Shown here: positions 20,216 to 28,976 of the stretch, one piece after another | Numbering within the stretch: position 1 is the first letter of the stretch | Layout: the number at the start of each line of letters is the position of its first letter | Source: Prorocentrum cordatum | Lineage: Eukaryota > Sar > Dinophyceae > Prorocentrales > Prorocentraceae | Assembly: GCA_963575745.1 (NCBI GenBank) | Contig: CAUYUJ010020170.1 | Span: 1 to 64,000, forward strand | Length of the DNA stretch: 64,000 nt | Direction of reading: 5' to 3' | Translations under genes and position numbers: made by a program | Notes under the pieces: model-generated | Seen by the model: only the letters and a program-made list of their open reading frames with translations | Databases searched by the model: none | Told to the model about the DNA's origin: nothing

Positions 20216-21960
20216 CTGAGGGAGAAAGAGACAAAGAGAGAGAGGCAGAGGGAGGGAGCGCCGCTCGCGAGAGACAAATCCGTTCAGTCGCATCCTATGA
20301 GGGCGGGGATCGCCCACGATCTTTCTTTATACATGCGTGCATACTTATAACAGGTACGCACACGTACATATCAAGACACCCGAGACCAAGAAGCCGAACT
20401 CCTTCTGGAATCGAGTCCAAGCGAAGGCCCGAGGCAGCTCGGTAAGGCCTCACGAAGCACCCCAAATTCCTGCGAGACCGCGCGCGCAAACGTCCCCCAC
20501 GGAAGACACCTTCAGCTCACATACCGCTCCCGAGGTCCTGGACGTCTCTGGATACCTGTTTAACAAATCCTGCAAGTTTGCATGCACGGAGGGGGGGTGG
20601 GAGCCTGGCGAGGCTCCGACGAAATTCTGGACTTCACGGAGATCGAAAAGAACTTGCACACTGTCTGGAGCTTCGGGGCGGAGTTGGGAAATGCTAGACC
20701 CAATCATGGGCCTGTGTCCTATTGGCAGCGCGCTCAAACATTCCGTAGATCCGATGTTTGGATGTCTTCAATACGGGGCACGTCCCACGCCCCCACGGCT
20801 GACCTAGATGCTGCATCCTCGGGAGACCTTGTCTGTCCAATCGCGCCGAAAACCATCTGCGTCGAATCCGCGTCGACACCACGTCGGATCTGCGTCGAGC
20901 CCGCGCCGAAACGGCGTCGAATCCGCGCCAAGCCCGCGCCGGATACGAGAGGCGACCATGACTTACAAAACAGACGAGGCCCCCCGACGAAGCGACGGAA
21001 GCTACGGCATCTTCGGGGGACGGCGTCTGTCATTCAAATTCGTTCGGGACGATGCCAGTATTCCCTGGAACGCCCCCGACGAGGCGCAGCCGATGGATAC
21101 CACCTCGAGTCCCAGAAATCTCAGACAGTTTCCCTCGACCTCTTTCTCCGCCTCTTCCTCTCTGCACTGCATGGCGGCGCGCACAGGGAAGTGGAAGGAG
21201 GGGGGACGGCGTCTTATAATGAGGCTGCTTTTTGGAAGGCGCCGGCTCTGGCCTGCCCCCACCCCCCCTCCAGGTCTGGACCAGGGGCTGCGCCCCGCGG
21301 GCAGGAGGCGTTTACACTGCTGCGCAGCTGATTGGAACTGAACCCCACCAGCCCTTACAGGGCATTTTTTTAATACATCGGATTTTTCAAAATATAGGAT
21401 TCTTGAATACACGACTAATGTATGAATGAATGTATGCATGAACTCATCGTTGTGTTTGATACTACCTTCCTGCATTTGTGATACATGATCCGCACGCGGA
21501 ACATGTATTAAAGACAGCACTGTAGGGCGTGTGTGGTTTAGGGCGTTTCCTCTTCGATGTTCCCTCCTCCCCTGTGGAGAGGGCTTCGACCCTCCCCACC
21601 CTCCCGCTACACCCTCGACCTGGGCCTGGGCGGGAGGTTTCGCGATGGGTTGGGGCGTCCAGGATGGCATCGTTTCTGGATGAGCTGGTGGGGTTATTTT
21701 TTTAAACAGCCGCAGGCGGAAACGCCAGCGGCGGGAAGTCGCGGGCGGGCTACGACCGCGGCTAAATTGCCTAGCGCGCGCGGGGGCCGCGGATCAGGCG
21801 GCGAGGGAGGCAGCGCCCAGGGCGGCAGCCGACGTGCAATCCAGTGAGACTGAGACAGCCCCAGGACGGGCATGCAACGGTCCATCCAACGAGCCTGAGG
21901 ACAGGCACCGAGGAGACCAAGCGCAGCCAAAATGGGGCGCGAGGCGTTCCCAGAAGTCCA
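20216..21960. other. Non-coding with a short CG-rich word repeat
   Basis: At 20845-20945 a GCGTCGAATCCGCGCC-like word recurs seven or eight times with variation. The remainder shows no supported gene. CCATTTTGGCT at about 21925-21935 (minus) is an 11-nt match to the spliced leader, but no reading frame follows it. Confidence 0.5.
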
Positions 21961-21969
21961 GATGCGGAC

Positions 21970-23070
21970 AGATAGGAAAATCCCCGAAGACAACGATCCA
22001 GGGAGCCTGACGGGTACCACAGACTAACTGGGGACATAAGTCCAGCGGGAAATTCTGGCGGTGACACGAAGTCGCGACGCCAGAACGCGCATCCAGGGTG
22101 TGGGGCGTGACAGGAGAGCCTTCCACAACTGAGATGCGTCAGCCCAGACCCAACGAATGGAGGGGCGCCGTAGTGCACGATGCACGGTCGACAACGTGGC
22201 GTGTGCACATCCAAAGTGTCTCAGCGCTACCAGACCGAGTCGGATAGCACCCGAGGGGCGGGACCTTCGTGTACCCGAGACGCATCCTTCAGAGCCACTT
22301 CGATCCAGGGTCACGGCGGAAGGCCGTTCAGCATTTAAAATGCCGGGAACATCGATCCAGGGAGTCTGACGGGTAACGCAGACGGACTGGAGAAATAAAT
22401 CCAGCGGAAGGCCTGAAGGCGAATCCAAGTCGCGACGCAAGAAAGCGCATCCAGGGTGTGGAGCATGATGGCAGGAGAACCTTCCACAACTGAGATGCGT
22501 CAGCCCAGATCCATCGAGCGGAAGGGCGTCGTAGTGCACGATGCGCGGTCGACTACGTGGGGTGTGCACATCCAGAGTGTCTCAGCGCTACCCGAACGAG
22601 TCGGATAGCACCCGACGGACGGGGCCTTCGTATACCCAAGACGCGTCCCTCAGAGCCACAGATCCAGGGTCACGGCGGAAGGCCGTTCAGCATTTAAGAG
22701 TGCCGAGGACATCGATCCAGGGAGTCCGACAGGCAACACAGACTGACTGGGGACGAAGTCCGAGGAAAACCCTGACGGCGAATCCAAGTCGCGACGCAAG
22801 AACGGCATCCAGGGTGTGGAGCATGATAACAGGAAAACCTTCCACAACTGAGATGCGTCAGCCCAGATCCATCGAGTGGAAGGGCGTCGTAGTGCACGAT
22901 GCACGGTCGACCACGTGGGGCGTGCACATCCAAAGTGTCTCAGCGCTACCCAAACCGAGTCGGATAGCACCCGAGGGGCGAGATCGTCATATACCCAAGA
23001 CGCATCCCTCAGAGCCACTTCGATCCAGGGTGACGGCGGAAGGCCGCGCAGCTTATTTAAGAGATCCAGG
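21970..23070. repeat. 360-bp tandem repeat, about three copies
   Basis: The word TTCCACAACTGAGATGCG occurs at 22121, 22482 and 22840, giving periods of 361 and 358. Each unit contains a CGATCCAGGGAG block, a GTAGTGCACGATG block and an AGTGTCTCAGCGCTACC block. Copies differ by a few per cent plus short indels. Unit 1 is partial on its left, and after the third copy the sequence diverges near 23060. Frames in it are not conserved between copies, so it is more likely a satellite than a coding repeat. Confidence 0.85.
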
Positions 23071-23599
23071 GGCTGTCAGGCGAGCCGCGGCCCACGGACG
23101 GCCGAAAGGAACGCCTGGCGGTGAGACATCTACAGTAAGGCCAGAGGCCACGGGTCCACAGCGGGGGGGGGCAGTGGACGGTATTGCCGATGCGCGCACC
23201 TGAATCCAAAGGCAGGAGGCGCGCGCCTCGGGTGGAGGGCGGCGGAGCGCTGCGATGGAGAGGCCCACGGCGCGGCCCGGCGCAGCGCCAGCTGGAAATT
23301 AAGAAGTGAAACCGACGGCGAGGGGCGGGAGAGCCTTGCGGCGAGAGGGCCGCGGCCACCGAGGGAGAAAGGCAGCGATGCCAGTGGCGCGTTGGTCTGC
23401 AGGATGCGCGGTGTCGCGCGGAGAACAGATGGTATTACTGAACGGCACCCCGAGGCCCAAGGGCGAGTGAGAGTGCCGCCCAGGGGAGGGGCGTGGTGCC
23501 CCAGGTTGAAGGAGAGAGCGGCGGAGGGCCGCGGTAGCGCGTCGTAACGCGTCGGCGGCGGCGCGGGCAATTGGGGCGGGGAAGGGGCGGAGAGCGAGC

Positions 23600-23935
23600 T
23601 CAGTCTCCCCAGCGGAGTCTCTTTTCATCTCGATCGTCCCGCTCATCAGGGCGACCTCCGCCGCGTTTGCCACCCGTCTGCCAGTGATCTTCCCGCCGTC
23701 CATCGCGCCACTCGCCCTGCCAACTGCCCCAGGTGCCCCAGGAACTTGTCGCACGGTCGCGCCAGCCCGTGTGGTGATAGCCGCCTTTGCCCCTGTCATC
23801 TGTCTGGGAGTGACGCAGGTAGTTGGCCCTTATCCTATCCCGGTCGATGTCATAGCCCAACCTCGTGTTCATCTCGTAGGCATCGTACCCGCAGTCCTTC
23901 CAGGCCTCTAGGAAATCCCACCAACCCTTTGGGCG
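23600..23935 (-). CDS. Fragment: Trp/Gly/Arg-rich protein (WWDFLEAWKDCGYD start)
   Basis: The minus frame is open from about 23935 to a TGA at 23600. It begins KGWWDFLEAWKDCGYD, continues EMNTRLGYDIDRDRIRANYLR, then becomes Gly/Trp/Arg/Asp-rich and ends EKRLRWGD. The first 50 residues look like a folded domain and the rest like a disordered RNA-binding tail, as in retroelement Gag proteins. I do not recognise the family. There is no clear ATG at the start, so it may be an exon or a truncated copy. Its 5' side abuts a GC hairpin and 600 bp of A/T. Confidence 0.4.
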   Translation of the reverse strand, partial: RPKGWWDFLEAWKDCGYDAYEMNTRLGYDIDRDRIRANYLRHSQTDDRGKGGYHHTGWRDRATSSWGTWGSWQGEWRDGRREDHWQTGGKRGGGRPDERDDRDEKRLRWGD

Positions 23936-23975
23936 TGAGTGGTTTAGAGAGCTCTCTCTGTCCTCAACCCCCCTT

Positions 23976-23998
23976 CTTCCCCTTCGGGGAGGGGTTTA
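23976..23998. repeat. TTCG hairpin motif, copy 1 of a 23-nt exact dispersed repeat
   Basis: CCCC-TTCG-GGGG stem-loop inside a 23-nt string that is repeated exactly at 60244-60266. It stands at the border of the A-rich tract. Confidence 0.6.
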
Positions 23999-23999
23999 T

Positions 24000-24058
24000 A
24001 TAAAAAAATTAAAAAATAAATAAAAAAATTAAAAAAAATAAAAATTAAAAAAAATAAA

Positions 24059-24094
<36 letters not shown>

Positions 24095-24612
24095 AAATAA
24101 AAAATAATATTTTAAAAAAAAAAAAAAATAAAAAAAAAAATAAAAAAATAAAAAAAAAAAGAATATAAATAAATTAAATAAAAAAAAAAAAATAAAAAAA
24201 AAAAATAAAAAAATATAAAAATTTAAATTAATATAAAAAAAAAAAAAATAAAAAAAAAAAATGAAAAATAAAAAATAAAAATTAAAAAAAAAAAAAAATA
24301 AAAAAAAAAAAAAAAAAAATAAAAAAAAAAAAATGAAAAACAAAAATATGTAAAAAATAAATAAAAAATCATAAAAAAATTAAAAAAAAAAAAAAATAAA
24401 AATAAAAAAAAAATAATTAAAAAAAAAATAAAAATTTAAAAAAATAAAAAAAAAATTAAAAAATTAACAAAAAAAAAATAAAAAATTAAAAAATAAAAAA
24501 AAAAAAAATATAAAACAAAAAAAATATTATAAATAAAAAAAAAACAACTAAAAAAAAAAAAACAAATAAGAAAAACAAAAAAAAAAAAATAAAAAAAAAA
24601 AAAAAAAAAACT
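24000..24612. repeat. A-rich tract of about 610 bp
   Basis: Almost only A with scattered T, rare C or G. It has no periodic unit and no coding potential; the all-Phe open frame on the minus strand is an artefact. It may be a degraded poly(A) expansion or an assembly product. Confidence 0.9.
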
Positions 24613-24929
24613 CCTCCCCCTCCCCCTACCCCCTCCCCCTGGGCCTGGAGAGGGAGTCCCGAGCGTGGTCAGGGGGGGTCTTTTTCGACTCCTGGGAGGG
24701 CTAAAAAACGACGACCCTCACGAGGATTCTGGCCCCGAGGGGGGGGGCACCGTTTGGCGCCTCCGCTCGTCTTTGAAGCAAAACTCATTGATTTTACTAA
24801 GGTTTTGGCCCCATCTTGGGCTTCTGAGGGGGCAGCGCTCATCGTCCTTCATAGCAAAATCATTGATGTTACGAAGGTTTTGGGCTCATTTTGTCCTCCT
24901 CAGGGGGCAGCGCTCATTTGCGCTTCTGA

Positions 24930-25170
24930 GGAGGTCGCAAGAGGCCCCAAGATGGCCCCAAGAGGCCCCCAGGAGGCTCCCAAGAGGCCTCCAAGAGGCC
25001 CCCCAGAGGCCCCCAAGCGGCCCCAAGAGGCCCCCAAGAGGCCCCCAAGAGGCCCCCAAGATGCCTCAAGAGGCCCCAAGAGGCCCCCAAGAGGCTCCCC
25101 AAGAGGCCCCCAAGAGGCCCCCAAGAGGCCCCACGAGGCTCCCCAAGAGGCCCCCAAGAGGCCTCAGCGA
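24930..25170. repeat. AAGAGGCCCCC short tandem repeat
   Basis: A 10-12 nt word (CAAGAGGCCCC with variants) repeated about twenty times. The same word, mixed with CAAGATGGCC, recurs at 60300-60640 and 62390-62490. Confidence 0.8.
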
Positions 25171-25565
25171 GGAGCCCGAACGACTCACACCAGGACGAGG
25201 GGCCCCCGGAACGACTCACACCACTATAGAGCCCGAACGACTCACACCACAAGAGTGCCCGAAAGACTTCACACACACAACGAGGCGCCGAACGCGCCCA
25301 CAACGTGACCCGAACGACTATACCTACGACGCGGGGACCCGAACGATTCACGCCACGAGGAGCCGGAACGAGTCGCACCAGGAGGAAGGGCCCGAACGAC
25401 TCACACCAGGACGAGGGGCCCGAACAACTCACACCACGAGAAGCCCGAACGACTCACACCAGGACGAAGAGCCCGAACGACTCACACCACGAAGAGCCCG
25501 AACGACTCACACCAGGAAGAAGGGCCCGAACGACTCACACCAGGACGAGAAACCCCTAACGACTC
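25171..25565. repeat. CCCGAACGACTCACACCAGGA tandem repeat, 27-30 nt unit
   Basis: About thirteen copies of a unit starting CCCGAACGACTCACACCA and ending in a GA-rich segment, with small insertions. It directly follows the AAGAGGCCCCC array and ends at the C-terminus of the frame at 25569. Confidence 0.8.
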
Positions 25566-25568
25566 AAA

Positions 25569-27641
25569 TCACGAGGAGCGCTTTCTCTCCCTCCTCCTCC
25601 GCCTCGTCCTTCTCCCGCTCCCCCCACAAGGAGGATGTACAAGGAGGCGGGGGGAAGGAGGAACAGGGGAGATATGCGGGGCCAAGCGGACACACGCCTG
25701 AAAAACACGACTGTCGGCATGCTTCGCAAGAGTTGCTGCTGTGAGATCGGCTGGTGGGGATACGCGAAGCGTAAAGAATTGTTGATGTCCGAGGGCGAGT
25801 GTAGTTTCGGGTCGGATTTGGGCGCCCTCCATGTAGGGAGCAGGGTTCGCTGTCCACAGCGCGCAAAAGACTGCCCCCAGCTCCGACTGAAGCCCGGATA
25901 TGCGTCTGGCTGGTGTCTCGTCGGGACGTTCGAGTTCAACAGTGCCCAGCCTGACTTTGTACATTGGGCCGCCTCCGTCAGGGCAGGACAACAGGTTGAG
26001 TGCGTCCCGCTCCGATGAACCAGTATGGCGAGGGTGATAGGGCCTCTGTCCAGGGGGCATCGGGGTGGGCGCAGGAGAGCGCTCGCGCCGCGAGCCACCA
26101 CCGTCGCTGGCCCTCTCGCTGGCCCTCTCGTGCCTCGCGGGGTCTCGGGCTGGACCCCTTCTGCGGTCGGCGTAGGGCGTTTGCTCTGTAGCAGAGGTCG
26201 CGGTATCCTCGCGGCTGGTGTCAGAGCCGTCCGCCGACGGGCTACGCTGCGGCGCATCGCCGCCTGAGCGATTGTCATCATCTTCCTGGGCCGACTCTGA
26301 GCACGTGGGAGGACGGGCGGGTTCCTCTTCTCCGTAATCGGGCTCCATCTTGGTAAGGGGGATCCCGTCATCCGCGCCTTCGCCGTTGTCGTAGTCGGGC
26401 GGGTCATAGTGGCCCATGCGCGAGTCGTTGTCCACTGCGCCCTGGGACCTGCTTGTGTCGGCCGCCATGGGAGTGTCTGGCCTGTCGTCGCTCACGCCAG
26501 TTGGTGGGGACTCCGCCAAGGAGGTGATGGGTGTTGGCTCTGCCGCCGCACCGGAGCTGCCTGTGGCGCTGGGTCCAGGGGGATTGCTTGCTCCGAGTTT
26601 GGTGAATTGGTCCTGGGCCTTGGCGCCCACGCCAAGCCAAGGGAGAGAATCCCCGATGTCCACGGGCGCCTCGAACCCAATCTGGCTGCTGAGCGAGGGG
26701 AGGGCAGGATGTTCTTCTGGATACAGCGATCGGAAGTCGCGATCCAGGATGTGATCCAGGGTGGCCGGGCCTACGTTCCAGATCGGGACCAGGCAGCGTC
26801 GGCAGCACCATGTAGCGTTCCATTGGCGTCCCCACCAGGCCAGGGCACGCGTGTCGATGGGGGGCAGCCCGTCTAGCTCGGGAACGCCTATACTTTCCAC
26901 CGGCTTCCAAATGAAGCAACCCAGAGGCGGGGGGCCGGGGTTCCAGATCAGGAGCGGGGCCCCTTGGGGGCAGGTGTCGCACCGCGCAGAGTAGGTCTGC
27001 GTCTGGGCGGCTTTGATGCCGAAGCGCTCATCCCGGATCCGGAGGATCGGAATGGTGGTATTGGCACGCTCAGGAATCTTCGTGCCCGTCGGCTCCACGA
27101 AGAGATCAGCTAACCTCCTCGTGTCCGCCAGGGGGGTGCACCCGTAGCCGAGCGGAAGGTTCCCCAGGGAAGGGAGGGCGCGCGCCCTGTCGTTGCTGGT
27201 TCCCGACATCTGCTGCTCATGTTCCCTGACTCTGTCGGCGAGCTTCGTTCCGGCAGGCGCAGGGAGGCCATTGTCCTCGAGGTGGCGTATCCAGCAGACA
27301 GCGCAGTGCCACCCCATGATGGCACCGCTGATGTATGCCTGAGGTCTATTCTGAGCGACCATCTGGCGCGTGCTGTCGGAGATCCAGGTGCCCTCGGCGG
27401 CAGTCAGATGGTCCTTTCCGCACCTGTCGCACGTGTATCTGTTATTCTTTTTCTCGAGCACGAGCCTCTCATCGGGGATGAAAGGAGGGTCCAGTCTGGT
27501 GCCAAGGGCCGGAGCCGGTGGTGGAGGGGCATTGAGGTCGGTCTGGGACGGGGCAAGCCCGCCGCCGATAGGAAAGACCCGCGACCCTGTCGTTTGGACC
27601 GAGGGAGGCGTCGGACCCCGCCAGCGCGACGTGTAGCGCAC
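25569..27641 (-). CDS. CxxC-rich C-terminal part of the helicase-associated polyprotein
   Basis: 690 codons; the first about 10 are probably out of frame. Zinc-ribbon-like pairs are CDRC (71-74) with CAVC (113-116), then CDTC near 230 and CCRRC near 280, each in a Trp-rich context (WHCAVCW, LLIWNPGPPPLGCF). Residues 340-560 are acidic and disordered, with Arg-rich ends. The last 60 residues include FTLRVSPPA, whose DNA is repeated at 60758-60792. The neighbouring frames upstream belong to a UPF1-like helicase, all on the same strand, and I infer one decayed long polypeptide. The function is unknown. Confidence 0.5.
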   Translation of the reverse strand: MRYTSRWRGPTPPSVQTTGSRVFPIGGGLAPSQTDLNAPPPPAPALGTRLDPPFIPDERLVLEKKNNRYTCDRCGKDHLTAAEGTWISDSTRQMVAQNRPQAYISGAIMGWHCAVCWIRHLEDNGLPAPAGTKLADRVREHEQQMSGTSNDRARALPSLGNLPLGYGCTPLADTRRLADLFVEPTGTKIPERANTTIPILRIRDERFGIKAAQTQTYSARCDTCPQGAPLLIWNPGPPPLGCFIWKPVESIGVPELDGLPPIDTRALAWWGRQWNATWCCRRCLVPIWNVGPATLDHILDRDFRSLYPEEHPALPSLSSQIGFEAPVDIGDSLPWLGVGAKAQDQFTKLGASNPPGPSATGSSGAAAEPTPITSLAESPPTGVSDDRPDTPMAADTSRSQGAVDNDSRMGHYDPPDYDNGEGADDGIPLTKMEPDYGEEEPARPPTCSESAQEDDDNRSGGDAPQRSPSADGSDTSREDTATSATEQTPYADRRRGPARDPARHERASERASDGGGSRRERSPAPTPMPPGQRPYHPRHTGSSERDALNLLSCPDGGGPMYKVRLGTVELERPDETPARRISGLQSELGAVFCALWTANPAPYMEGAQIRPETTLALGHQQFFTLRVSPPADLTAATLAKHADSRVFQACVRLAPHISPVPPSPRLLVHPPCGGSGRRTRRRRRERKRSS

Positions 27642-28236
27642 ACACTGAGCAGCCGTGCGTATCCAGGCAGGTCAGAGTTGCTGCCGGGACGATCCGCTCG
27701 AGGACGAGCGTCGGTGCTTCTAGCTGGAAGTCTTGCCTGTCCATCTCGCTCCAGGTCTGCGGGCAGCCGGCTTCCTGTGCAGCCGGGTGGTGATGCGCCA
27801 GTGCCACGAGCTTGGAGACGTGAGGTAGCATCGCTTCGATGCGACCGTGCAGGTCAGCCAGGTCTTCCAGGGTGAGGCTCCAGGTACGAGCGAACTGGCG
27901 TCGGAAGTCCTGGTGGGCCTCTTGCCAGGGGACGCAAAACCCCAGAATGGCCTCGATGACGTCCCCGGCCTGCTCTGCATAAAAGAAAAGCCACAGAAAC
28001 ACTCGTGGTTCACGGAGCATGAGCATCATGACAACCAGAAGCGAACGTGCCTTGCAGAAATCCATGGGCTGACCGTCGGTGTCTATGATTCCCAGACGGA
28101 GCTCTTCCATCGAGGAGCCGCATCCTCGGAGGATGTCTCCCAACCCGGCCATTCCAGGGTGCCTCCTGTGTCTGCAGCAGTCCTTGGTAGCGGGGCTCCA
28201 AGCCTTGGGGACCTGACGGAAAAGCCCTTTGGGGGT
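27620..28236 (-). pseudogene. Helical block between helicase and CxxC part
   Basis: The ORF at 27469-28152 (start MAGLGDILRG) is open upstream to a TGA at 28237. It encodes a helix-rich segment: DFCKARSLLVVMMLMLREPRV, VFLWLFFYAEQAGDV, WSLTLEDLADLHGRIEAML. It loses coding character near 27620, where the 25569-27641 frame takes over. The TGA at 28237 interrupts the same frame that carries GLGTPWGDASYAVPDDSL upstream. Confidence 0.4.
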
Positions 28237-28300
28237 TCACTGGCGGCGCTTCCAGAGTGTCACACGCCAACCGTTGGCGCGGGGCAACGGAGGAAGGGAG

Positions 28301-28975
28301 TCATCGGGCACGGCGTAGCTCGCGTCCCCCCAGGGGGTGCCTAGGCCGAGCGACCAGACCATTGCTGCCCACAGCGTGTTGTAGACTGTAGACCAGATTG
28401 GTCGCATCGAGCCCCAGAGACATGTCAAACAAGAAGCCCAGGTGCGACCAAGCCTTGCGGTCGAGCATGCCCGGCTGCCGCGGTGCGTAGGCCAGCGTGA
28501 ATTCGCGAGGGTGCAGCCCAGACATAAGGTAGATGAGCATATGAAAGGCAGGCGTCGAGAGGATATCGTGGAGCCCTCCCGAGATTAGCTTGCCCAGGGT
28601 GTCCCAGTCGAAACTCTCCTCCAGGGGTGCGTTATAACGCTCGGCGAATCCGGTGGCCTGGGCATCGCGCGCTGTCTTCTTGGCGACGTCCAGCTCGTTC
28701 TGCCCGTTCTCTCCCTTTGCGACACTGCCCCAGGCGACGGACGAGGGTATCCATGCGGCAAGGTCCTTGAGTGGGTCGAAGCTCTCATCGATGTCCAGGG
28801 AAAGCCTGCGGCCCACAGGGGCGTGGCCTCGAAACTGGACCCAGAGGCGAGTCAATCGCCCGTACTCTGAGAGTACGCGAAGCTGGGACCAGGTGGCATT
28901 GGCAAACATGCGACAATCTCCCAGGATCAGGATGTTCCGCTTAGCCCTGGTAATTGCCACGTTCAGGCGCTTGGC
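28301..28975 (-). pseudogene. C-terminal part of the UPF1-like helicase (motif VI onward)
   Basis: The frame contains RLNVAITRAKRNILILGD, the conserved SF1 helicase motif VI with its arginine, about 10 codons downstream of where the 28977 ORF stops. The first GTG/ATG is irrelevant: the peptide is the continuation of the helicase in a frame shifted by one base. It then continues about 200 residues (LDIDESFDPLKDLAAWIPS, MLIYLMSGLHPREFTLAYAPRQ) with no recognised domain before a stop at 28301. Confidence 0.65.
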
Positions 28976-28976
28976 G

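Noticed and set aside
21694-23570. Several 80-220 codon frames in the 360-bp repeat
   Set aside because: Frames are not kept between the repeat units.
24029-24343. 104-residue poly-Phe frame
   Set aside because: Product of the A-rich tract.
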